This document shows positions 56,828 through 64,000 of a DNA stretch of 64,000 nt, piece by piece (within the stretch, counting starts at the first letter, position 1; each line of letters begins with the position of its first letter). The DNA comes from Vibrio fluvialis (GTDB taxonomy: Bacteria; Pseudomonadota; Gammaproteobacteria; Enterobacterales; Vibrionaceae). The translations under genes and the position numbers were made by a program. The notes below the pieces were generated by a model. The model made no database searches and was not told the DNA's origin. It was given only the letters and a program-made list of their open reading frames with translations. The stretch lies in NCBI RefSeq assembly GCF_900460245.1, contig NZ_UHIP01000002.1, forward strand, positions 1,426,001 to 1,490,000, given 5' to 3'.

Positions 56828-57679
56828 TTAACGTTCAAATAACCAAGGTTTGACGTCGCGTGGATTAACCAAAATCAGTTGTTGGGCTTCTGGCGTGCCT
56901 TCGAGATAGTGGGTTTTGACTTGCATCTCTTTGAGCAGGTAATCAACCAATGCGGCGCGTGTGGTTATACGCAGTTGTCCGTTTTCCATTTGGTAATCGT
57001 GGGCGATGACTTCTTTTTGCTCGTCATTTAAACGTGGATCAGGGGCGAAAATTAAATCCACCTGCGTATTCCAAACCCGATCATCCTCTTTGGTATGCTC
57101 AGAAGCATCGAGCAACTCAGCATCACCACGGCAGCGACTTAAGACCAAATCGCGGTAGTCCTGTGATTTTTCACAGTAACCACGGACATGCCAACGTAAA
57201 CCAGTTTTGACAAAGGTATGGGGGTGAAAAATTCTTCCCTCCCATTCGGGATTGGACAATGAAACATACCCAAGCTCAACACGTTTTTGCTGGCGAATCG
57301 CCTCCGTTAACGCTGCAATAACCTGTGGCGCAACATAGCGCTGTGGAACTGAGCAGTATTCACCCAGCGCGGTATTAATTGATGACTGAGGCGCATAAAA
57401 CTGACCTGAGCTTAACCACTGTAAATAACGCTCTAGTGAGTTTTTGGGGGCTTCGGATAGATATTGAGTGCTAAATTGATAAGGACCTGAAGCCATCTTC
57501 TTTAATCGTTCAGGATAATCTTTTTGGTAGGCTCGAATATCCTGATAGGCTTGTTGACGGGTAATCGAAAATTGATCGACCAGATCTTTGTTGCGAATAT
57601 AGCCTTGCCACAAGGCAAGCATTTCCAAAAACCGATGCCGTTCTTGAAGAGTGTGTATGGCCAAATTAACTATATCCAT
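56828..57679 (-). CDS. WYL-domain transcriptional regulator adjoining the cas operon
   Basis: The protein has 283 residues. An N-terminal winged HTH (about 15-65: LALWQGYIRNKDLVDQFSITRQQAYQDIRAYQKDYPERL) is followed by a WYL domain (about 125-210: RVELGYVSLSNPEWEGRIFHPHTFVKTGLRWHVRGYCEKSQDYRDLVLSRCRGD) and a C-terminal extension (about 215-283). WYL regulators often control phage-defence genes by sensing nucleic acid or nucleotides. This one lies 102 bases upstream of cas1 on the same strand, and the gap contains paired ATGCATCT repeats. It is likely the local regulator of the I-F cas operon; a separate role cannot be excluded. The start codon has no strong ribosome binding site. Confidence 0.88.
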   Translation of the reverse strand: MDIVNLAIHTLQERHRFLEMLALWQGYIRNKDLVDQFSITRQQAYQDIRAYQKDYPERLKKMASGPYQFSTQYLSEAPKNSLERYLQWLSSGQFYAPQSSINTALGEYCSVPQRYVAPQVIAALTEAIRQQKRVELGYVSLSNPEWEGRIFHPHTFVKTGLRWHVRGYCEKSQDYRDLVLSRCRGDAELLDASEHTKEDDRVWNTQVDLIFAPDPRLNDEQKEVIAHDYQMENGQLRITTRAALVDYLLKEMQVKTHYLEGTPEAQQLILVNPRDVKPWLFER

Positions 57680-58006
57680 CGATCAATAAGGAGTAAAAGC
57701 TAACATAATCAGTAAGATTAATTCGTGATAACTGATATATTACATATCGAAGCTCGTAATTTTTATAAACAAAAAACAAATTCTATAGTGAAAAAGCTTA
57801 TTAAGCTTCCTCGCGGATTCCAACACATTCAACTGCTCTGACCTGCCCTCTTTCCCCAAGAAAGTTCTATAGTTATGTATAACGCTAGGTTTTGGCAATC
57901 GAACCTAGCGTTTTTATGTAGTGGTTGTAGTGGTCAACAAAGATCACCTTACTTTGGACTTCCCAAAAGAAAACGTAAGGCGATCTATTGATATTATTAC
58001 AGTTTA
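57680..58006. other. Intergenic region with two long hairpins between WYL and GH9 genes
   Basis: No gene is seen. AACGCTAGGTT (57881-57891) and AACCTAGCGTT (57902-57912) form a perfect 11-bp stem followed on the plus strand by a T-run. AGATCACCTTAC (57941-57952) pairs with GTAAGGCGATCT (57975-57986) with one G-T pair around a 22-base loop. One or both probably end the GH9 transcript (minus strand, stop 58007), though the T-run of the first faces the other way. The right part near 57680-57780 would hold the WYL promoter. Confidence 0.6.
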
Positions 58007-60292
58007 TTAATTCAATTGCCCCTCATCCAAAGTAGTAGCAACCCAAACTAAAGGAGCATTCCAGTTAATCGTGATCTCATTGAACGACCACGCATTAATG
58101 CTGTCTCTATAGCAGGTTTGGGCCACACACAGCCCCTTCATTGGAGCAGCCACAGGATCGCTGTAACTTGTTGAGTTTGGTCCACCCACTAGCGCACCTG
58201 GTGCGGGAGCTGGTGAGTTTTCATCAGCGGCATGCGCCCAAAAACGGTGATGAGGGCTCTTAGCTGCATTGGAACCGTAACCCGTGATGTAAGAGATGTT
58301 CATTGGGTTAGCGCCAAGTAAGTAATCCATCGCATTTGCAGCCGCTTTCACATACTTAATATCGCCAGTGAAATCATTCGCATAAATTAAGAAGATAGCT
58401 CGGTTTAAAAAACTTGAGTTCGAGCCCCATGGGTACTCTTCTACCGTGTAAGGAATGTGGTAGCCCTCATTCTCAATCTGACCCACAAAGTTATCAGAGG
58501 TGGCGATTAGGTTGTTTCTTGCTACTTTAATCTGATCGTCACCCAGTCCGTTAGGAACTACCGCCAAGCTTATCGTCGCTAAAGGCGCTGTGTACCCCCA
58601 GAACATTTCACCATCAGCTTCAATGTTGCCTTTTGGTGTCTCTAGATAATGAGGAGAAGCTTTCAGTGCTTTAAGGTACTTGCTATCACCTGTGGTGATA
58701 TAAAGTTCACTTGCAGCCCAGTAGAACTCGTCTGAAAGCTCTTTATCATCATAAGGACCTGATCCAGTGAAGTTATCATAGGCAAGAATATAAGGATTTT
58801 TGCTCGCAGCTTCCCAAGCTTTTTGCGCTGCATTCAAACAGCTTTTCGAAAAATTAGGATCAATCTCTTTCCAAATTCGGGCACATTGAGCACCAATCGC
58901 AGACAAGTTCAACGTTGCCGCTGTCGTTGGGTAACCCACATATCGCTTCTGGGTGTCCATATGCGGTGGCAATGGCATCCCTGTCCAAGCTTCATCAGCG
59001 ACTTTATGAAAAGCCATACCTTTTGCGTCAATCTTAGTCAGTTTAAGTGTTTTATCCCCAGACTGGTCGCCAACAGGAACTGTGACGGGTTTGTCACTTT
59101 GGATCTGCATCGCTAACATGAACTCGATATTCCAACGGGCTTCAGAGAGCAAAGGATTCACACCGTTTCCAGCTTCAGGGATTTTCACCTTCCCTTCGGC
59201 AAAAGGAATAGGTGCGTTATCTAACCATTTACCTCTTTCAAACAGGTTCAACAGAGTCCAGGTTGAGATACCGCTGTTCACTGTGTACTTACCGTGGTCA
59301 CCTGCGTCATACCAGCCACCGGTTACATCAACCGAAAAATCACAACCTGGCCATTTATTGCCCCAGCTGTCCGTCTTATCAAAACAGGTAACCACATCGC
59401 TCATATGGCCGCCCGGACGCGCCAAATCGTCACGCTGTACTAAGGCTTTATCGATATCGATACCACTGCGGTTTTGATAGAAATAAGACAACGCATCGTA
59501 CTTCAACTGGTTGTAGATATGTTTGTTGATGCTGAATGGGAAGCTCTCGTCTTCGCCAACTTTCACTTTCAAACCACTCATATCCGATTTGTAGTTTGAT
59601 AAGTCAATACGGTGGATAAACTCACCTGAAGCCTTATTTAGACCAAAAACTTCCGTGCTACCCATATCGATATTGATATTACTGCTGTTGGTTAACACCC
59701 ACTTTAAGGGCTCTTTAGATTCATTAGCGACAAATACAAACTTATCGGCTTGAGGAAGATAACCAACTTGGTTGGCGCGAACAGAGTTTATTTTAAGGTT
59801 TTCAACATATTTCTCACCCACGACTGAAACGTTGCTGACGCATACTTTTCCCTTTTTCTGTGCTCCCATTTGGAACTGGAACTCAGTTTTAACATCGCTT
59901 TCAACAGCATGATTGAACCTAAACTTATAACTCTTCTTCTTCGGTGAGACTTTTGTCTCATCAACAAAATAATTGGTATAAGGAGGACCTTCATGCTGAA
60001 TAAGGGTTCTCATCTGAGTATTCACGGTTGCATACGCATCAAATGAAACCTGATAGTCTGCGTTATTGGCTAAACCAATGCCGCCTTGGCCTAAAATTAC
60101 ATTCCACGAGTTTTCACCCGGGTTTCTAATTTCGACGCACGCTTCGCCATTATTGATTTTTACATCTGCACCAGCATTCCACCAGCCATCCATACTACCG
60201 TCAAATTTACCGTTAATAAGCTGCTCATTTGCATAAACAGAACACGATGAAAGAATCAGTATGGTTGCCAGTGAGAGTTTGAATTTGTGCAT
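58007..60292 (-). CDS. Exported GH9 endoglucanase with CBM and CelD-type Ig domain
   Basis: The protein has 761 residues. An export signal (residues 1-22) contains LSSC at 14-17, which fits a lipobox, so it may be a lipoprotein. A CBM4/9-like carbohydrate-binding module (about 25-160: INGKFDGSMDGWWN) and a cellulase N-terminal Ig-like domain (about 165-257: INSVRANQVGYLP) precede the GH9 catalytic domain (about 262-755). That domain has DVTGGWYDAGDHGKYTVN (Asp329 and Asp332), HHRFWAHAADENSP and NEITINWNAPLVWV with the catalytic Glu. GH9 enzymes cleave beta-1,4-glucans by inversion. It shares its strand with a LacI regulator and a GH116 glycosidase. Confidence 0.92.
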   Translation of the reverse strand: MHKFKLSLATILILSSCSVYANEQLINGKFDGSMDGWWNAGADVKINNGEACVEIRNPGENSWNVILGQGGIGLANNADYQVSFDAYATVNTQMRTLIQHEGPPYTNYFVDETKVSPKKKSYKFRFNHAVESDVKTEFQFQMGAQKKGKVCVSNVSVVGEKYVENLKINSVRANQVGYLPQADKFVFVANESKEPLKWVLTNSSNINIDMGSTEVFGLNKASGEFIHRIDLSNYKSDMSGLKVKVGEDESFPFSINKHIYNQLKYDALSYFYQNRSGIDIDKALVQRDDLARPGGHMSDVVTCFDKTDSWGNKWPGCDFSVDVTGGWYDAGDHGKYTVNSGISTWTLLNLFERGKWLDNAPIPFAEGKVKIPEAGNGVNPLLSEARWNIEFMLAMQIQSDKPVTVPVGDQSGDKTLKLTKIDAKGMAFHKVADEAWTGMPLPPHMDTQKRYVGYPTTAATLNLSAIGAQCARIWKEIDPNFSKSCLNAAQKAWEAASKNPYILAYDNFTGSGPYDDKELSDEFYWAASELYITTGDSKYLKALKASPHYLETPKGNIEADGEMFWGYTAPLATISLAVVPNGLGDDQIKVARNNLIATSDNFVGQIENEGYHIPYTVEEYPWGSNSSFLNRAIFLIYANDFTGDIKYVKAAANAMDYLLGANPMNISYITGYGSNAAKSPHHRFWAHAADENSPAPAPGALVGGPNSTSYSDPVAAPMKGLCVAQTCYRDSINAWSFNEITINWNAPLVWVATTLDEGQLN

Positions 60293-60456
60293 AGTTACTC
60301 CTAGACATATGAATTACAACACTGTGAAAGTAAGCGATTTCATAGCGAATAATTTGATGTCTGTGCACAAAAAAAATGCTCTAAAAATGCCTATTTTTAC
60401 CTTCGTGATACTACTAACACTTGCCTCTGAGCGTATGAATCTGTTTCAAGAAAATC

Positions 60457-61473
60457 TCATCGATAAATCGACTTGGTAGACTGACGAACGATAAGATCAA
60501 TCGGAGGTAATCTCACTTCGTGTCGCTCTCCGGAAAGCAAATTCAGCATAGATCTCGCACATAAAGCACCAATTTCTTCTATTGGCTGGCGCAAGGTGGT
60601 CAATGCCGGTGTGAAATATTGTGAAACGGGTAAATCATCAAACCCAATCACCGAGACATCTTCTGGTACTTTATAACCATGGTCAGTCAGCGCTTTGATC
60701 GCGCCATAAGCCGTTAGATCATTGGCTGCAAACAGTGCTGAGAAATGCACTTTTGATTCGATTAATTCCACAGTCATTTGATAGCCGGTTTCTGATCTAA
60801 AATCGCCCTGCTTAATCAGCTTAGGATTAGGTTTGATATTCGATTCAAGCAAAGCTTTTTTATAGCCTTTAAGACGAGCTCTTGAGTCTGGTTGACTCTC
60901 TAGCCCTTTAATATGAACGATGTTCATATGACCGAGTTGTAACAAGTGCAAAGTAGCAATATAGCCACCCATCACGTTGTCCAAATTGAGTGAACGGATG
61001 TTTTCTCCCTCGATGTTGTAGCCCACAGCTACCACAGGGATTGATTCCGCGGTTTTCAAAATCATGTGTTCACTTAGGCTACCAGTCACGATGATGAGAC
61101 CGTCAACTGAACACTTCATTAAGTACTCAAGCGCATTCATCTCCAGCTTGTTCTGCCAATGTCCGGTTGCCAGAACTAAAGAATAGCCCTGTGCCAACAG
61201 GACTCGTTCCATATCATTGAGAATGCTACTGGTGTACGGGCTGTCAGGATGCTGTACCAGGACACCAATCGTCATAGAACGGCGACTTTTATCCTGCTGC
61301 ATCTGGAAGTTTGGCTTGTAGCCAAGAGTAGTGATGGCTTGTTCGATCTTATGACTCTTCTCTTCCGCAACAAAGGTCGTTCGGTTCAAAAAGCGTGAAA
61401 CGGTGCTGGGTGATACACCCGCCAATTTTGCTACATCATAAACAGTTGGAGCTTTATTCTTTTTGTTGGTCAT
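60457..61473 (-). CDS. LacI-family transcriptional regulator
   Basis: The protein has 338 residues from ATG 61473, chosen because GAGGGGG lies upstream; the frame extends to 61515. The N-terminal LacI HTH (APTVYDVAKLAGVSPSTVSRFLNRT) and hinge are followed by a periplasmic-binding-protein-like sensor (about 60-335: TIGVLVQHPDSPYTSSILNDMERVL, VSVIGFDDLPVSQYFTPALTTLRQP). It probably represses the adjoining GH9 and GH116 genes until a beta-glucan oligosaccharide such as cellobiose is present. It sits between the two glycosidase genes, all on one strand. Confidence 0.92.
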   Translation of the reverse strand: MTNKKNKAPTVYDVAKLAGVSPSTVSRFLNRTTFVAEEKSHKIEQAITTLGYKPNFQMQQDKSRRSMTIGVLVQHPDSPYTSSILNDMERVLLAQGYSLVLATGHWQNKLEMNALEYLMKCSVDGLIIVTGSLSEHMILKTAESIPVVAVGYNIEGENIRSLNLDNVMGGYIATLHLLQLGHMNIVHIKGLESQPDSRARLKGYKKALLESNIKPNPKLIKQGDFRSETGYQMTVELIESKVHFSALFAANDLTAYGAIKALTDHGYKVPEDVSVIGFDDLPVSQYFTPALTTLRQPIEEIGALCARSMLNLLSGERHEVRLPPIDLIVRQSTKSIYR

Positions 61474-61518
61474 AAGACTTACCCCCTCGTTCTTTTTTAT
61501 AAGTATATGAAGCATAAG

Positions 61519-61547
61519 GTGGGATTGGCTTTTACACTCAATCCCAC
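61519..61547 (-). terminator. Hairpin between GH116 and lacI-type genes
   Basis: GTGGGATTG (61519-61527) pairs perfectly with CAATCCCAC (61539-61547). It is in the 103-base gap after the GH116 stop and before the LacI start. The T-run is weak, so read-through is possible. Confidence 0.5.
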
Positions 61548-61576
61548 AGATTCTACCTTTGAACTACCTAATCACT

Positions 61577-64000
61577 CTATCTATAGAGATAGGCGTAGAT
61601 CATTCCAGGACGGAAATAACGTCCGGCTGTGTATTTCAAACCGGTACTCAACAACCAAGTGTGGAGATCACGATAGTCGACGTTTGACGGTAGTTTGGAC
61701 AAACTCAGCGCAAACTCCTCAATATTTTGAGTCAGCTCAGGATTCACCCGACCATCAGCAAACAAGTGGCCAACCTTCTGTAATTGCAGTAACAACTCAC
61801 TCGCCACCTCTGACTTCAGGTCAAAGCGTTGTGCAATGTCTTTGCCGCTTACAGTAACAGAGCAGTTAAACCCTTCTGGAGCTGCAAAAGGAATTTTTGC
61901 CATGCTGTAAAGTGCCTGATATACCGTGTCCATCAAACATTCTGCTTGCTCTTGTTTACCCGCAAGACGCAGTGCAGTCGCAACACTAAACTGAACGCCA
62001 ATCCAAACATCTTGCGCCTGAAACGCATCGTGAGGTCTACCATCTGCCAGCGTCATATTCGCAACCCCCAATTTAGGGCTGTTGCTAACAAAGTTGGTTT
62101 GATAGATAAAATCTAGCGTACGTTCAATGCGCGATGAATCAAACAAGCCCGGTAAATCGACCTGTTTCAGATAGCTGTCCGCCAATAGTGCGTCACCAAA
62201 ACTGTTGTCGGAATCCGCTTCTAATTTGGCAAACTCAGCACTGAATGCTTGCGGCGCTAGGTCGATCAGTCGTTGTTTCTTAGCCAAACGTTGGTCGCGC
62301 TTGCTGACACTACTGTCTACGTCGTAAGCATCTAAATAAGCGTTGACCAAGCTAGCATCATGTACAGTATTACCCGTCAGCGTTAAGCCAAGTTTTTCAA
62401 GTGATTCAAACCCGTTTCCAGTTAAATGCTTAGCCTGTATTGGTGTAATGAAGAAATGGTAGTAGCCTTTTTGCTCATCCCAAAGCCCGCGCTCTAATGT
62501 TTCAAGAGCTTCCTTAGAACGTTGTGTATACCCCTGAGCCAGCTCTTTCTCACCAACTAACAAAGCCAGTTCACTCGCGGCACGCAACCCTGCTACCCAT
62601 AAGCCACCACAGTAGATTGAAACACCATGAGAAGCAAGATTGTCAAAGGTGTCATCAGTGCCGCGGGTCAAAGGCAGAGTATCTCCATCTTCAATAAGAT
62701 TGGTCAGATAATCGATACTCTCTTTCACGGATGACCAACAACTTTCAACCACTTCTCGGTTGCCCGTTTTTTGCCAGTGGCGATACACCATCAGAATGAA
62801 TTTAGGCGCTAAGTCTTTCCACTCTTTGACGTTATGCCAACTGTAAGCGTCTGGCTCAATATCAAAAGGACTGCCCAGATCGTGAATGACCGCCCCACGT
62901 TCAGCTCTGCTTCCCTGATATTTCTCGTCCACCAGCTCTGCATAAGGCTTATCTTCATATTCCCAGTAGCGTCGCAGCTTTTCGTCACTGTTTAAGATAG
63001 CTTTGGCAAAGTGTTTCATTACGCAGCCATCAAGCTCTGGAAGCAGATAGAGCAGAGAAAATGAACCGTAGAAATACACATCCAGTGAGTTAAAAAATGG
63101 GTAATCAACACACTCTTTCACCAGAAGTACGTTTTCCTTATCCCATACCGTAGATTCCGCTAGGAAGGACAAGCTGTTCATCGCCATGGTGGCGAAACGA
63201 AGCGCACTGTCATTATCAACAAAGGTTTGGCTGGCATTATCAAGGAACTCGAGCTGTTGGCTGATAATGTTTTGTTCGATCTCGCTCAGTCTCGGTAAAG
63301 TCTGGTTGAGAATAGATTGCGCTCGCGATTGAGCATCAAAGTAACGGGCATAAGCTTTTTCACTTTCCCAACCATCCAATAAGATTTTGCTGTGATCCAT
63401 CACTTGAGCAAATCGAAGTGCAATCGTCTCACCAGGTTTAAGAGTTACTTGCACACAGACCAAAGCACTTAATGGCTCTCGACCACTATAGATACCACGA
63501 TCAAAATGCGCATTGGTACGGCCTGTTTTTAATGCTCGCTCAACTTGTTGGTCCGCTTTGCTGCAGTAGACCTGAGGTTTGACGGTCACTGTTACTTGTT
63601 CAGCCGCTACCCCATCAAGTTGGGTATGCACGCCATACAAGACCTCACCAGAGATATCGCCATCATAAGGTGAGTTCGATGTCATACTCACGCCATGGAA
63701 CTCAAAACCAGCACCAGAGATAGTTACTGGCTGATGTTGTTGGCTAATGGCATTTTGAACTAAGTGACAACAAGAATCCTGAACACCTTCACGTGCTTTC
63801 TTATAGGTTGAACCAATCAAATTGCGTAACGGTTGAACCAAGGTGACAAGCTGAGTTTTGTCACTACGGTTACTCATCTCGAAGTGGTTCCAGTGCATCG
63901 GCAAGCTACAAAGCATTTGGTCGTTTTTCACAATAGGTGAAATGACCTGACGCGTTAGCGCAACAGACTCAAGCCCTTGATATTCGTACTCTGCGATCGG
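61577..64000 (-). CDS. GH116-family glycoside hydrolase (beta-glucosidase type), partial at window edge
   Basis: The frame stays open to base 64000, upstream of the first in-window GTG (63931), and those extra codons (PIAEYEYQGLESVALTRQ...) read like GH116 sequence, so the N-terminus lies outside. The visible 807 codons include an N-terminal beta-sandwich and an (alpha/alpha)6 barrel with VDYPFFNSLDVYFYGSFSLLYLLPELD, HDLGSP...DAYSWHNVKEWKDLAPKF and GTDDTFDNLASHGVSIYCGGLWVAGLRA, typical of GH116 (GBA2-like) enzymes, whose catalytic Glu and Asp lie in such motifs. No signal peptide can be judged. With the exported GH9 and LacI it probably completes breakdown of imported cello-oligosaccharides inside the cell. 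Confidence 0.82.
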   Translation of the reverse strand, partial: PIAEYEYQGLESVALTRQVISPIVKNDQMLCSLPMHWNHFEMSNRSDKTQLVTLVQPLRNLIGSTYKKAREGVQDSCCHLVQNAISQQHQPVTISGAGFEFHGVSMTSNSPYDGDISGEVLYGVHTQLDGVAAEQVTVTVKPQVYCSKADQQVERALKTGRTNAHFDRGIYSGREPLSALVCVQVTLKPGETIALRFAQVMDHSKILLDGWESEKAYARYFDAQSRAQSILNQTLPRLSEIEQNIISQQLEFLDNASQTFVDNDSALRFATMAMNSLSFLAESTVWDKENVLLVKECVDYPFFNSLDVYFYGSFSLLYLLPELDGCVMKHFAKAILNSDEKLRRYWEYEDKPYAELVDEKYQGSRAERGAVIHDLGSPFDIEPDAYSWHNVKEWKDLAPKFILMVYRHWQKTGNREVVESCWSSVKESIDYLTNLIEDGDTLPLTRGTDDTFDNLASHGVSIYCGGLWVAGLRAASELALLVGEKELAQGYTQRSKEALETLERGLWDEQKGYYHFFITPIQAKHLTGNGFESLEKLGLTLTGNTVHDASLVNAYLDAYDVDSSVSKRDQRLAKKQRLIDLAPQAFSAEFAKLEADSDNSFGDALLADSYLKQVDLPGLFDSSRIERTLDFIYQTNFVSNSPKLGVANMTLADGRPHDAFQAQDVWIGVQFSVATALRLAGKQEQAECLMDTVYQALYSMAKIPFAAPEGFNCSVTVSGKDIAQRFDLKSEVASELLLQLQKVGHLFADGRVNPELTQNIEEFALSLSKLPSNVDYRDLHTWLLSTGLKYTAGRYFRPGMIYAYLYR

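Overview
The window looks like a stretch of a Vibrionaceae chromosome, most likely Vibrio. The grounds are a VicH-type H-NS paralogue, a VpsT/CsgD-type regulator with a c-di-GMP-binding WLSR motif, a high density of GGDEF/EAL/HD-GYP and chemoreceptor genes, and a canonical type I-F CRISPR-Cas locus. Species cannot be fixed from sequence reading alone. Both edges cut genes: an EAL protein on the left and a GH116 glycosidase on the right.

Layout. 1-13 kb is ordinary chromosomal material: EAL fragment, 7TMR-DISM diguanylate cyclase, cupin, formate dehydrogenase-like oxidoreductase with FdhD, a stand-alone [2Fe-2S] ferredoxin, a Cache histidine kinase paired with a REC-HD-GYP regulator, and an SLC13 transporter divergent from an AraC regulator. 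13.2-16.6 kb is an integration zone: tyrosine recombinase, IS3 transposase remnant, secreted DRGH nuclease and an extra H-NS. 16.6-26.3 kb is a signalling and accessory segment: PAS-GGDEF-EAL protein, MCP, a frameshifted EAL-CBS protein, several unrecognised small genes and a VpsT-like regulator. About 26.4-27.5 kb holds two AT-rich orphan genes.

27.5-46.6 kb is an AT-rich nitrate respiration and nitric oxide block. narK-narGHJI is read leftward. A NarX/NarL-type two-component system is divergent from narK, with an FNR-like box between them. Next come a YtfE/RIC-like di-iron protein, an HPP-CBS membrane protein (candidate nitrite permease), a chemoreceptor without a periplasmic domain, a DUF1971 (YeaR-like) cupin and norW-norV, then divergent norR. 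The norR-norV gap has three NorR-type sites and a sigma-54 promoter. The logic is that nitrate is taken up and reduced to nitrite by NarK/NarGHI, and the NO formed is sensed by NorR and removed by flavorubredoxin.

46.9-57.7 kb is a complete type I-F CRISPR-Cas system transcribed leftward: a WYL regulator, cas1, cas2-3, csy1, csy2, csy3, csy4, leader, then a 24-repeat array with a decayed leader-distal end. 57.9-64 kb is a beta-glucan or cello-oligosaccharide locus: exported GH9 glucanase, LacI regulator and GH116 glycosidase, all on the minus strand.

No rRNA, tRNA or complete insertion sequence was recognised.
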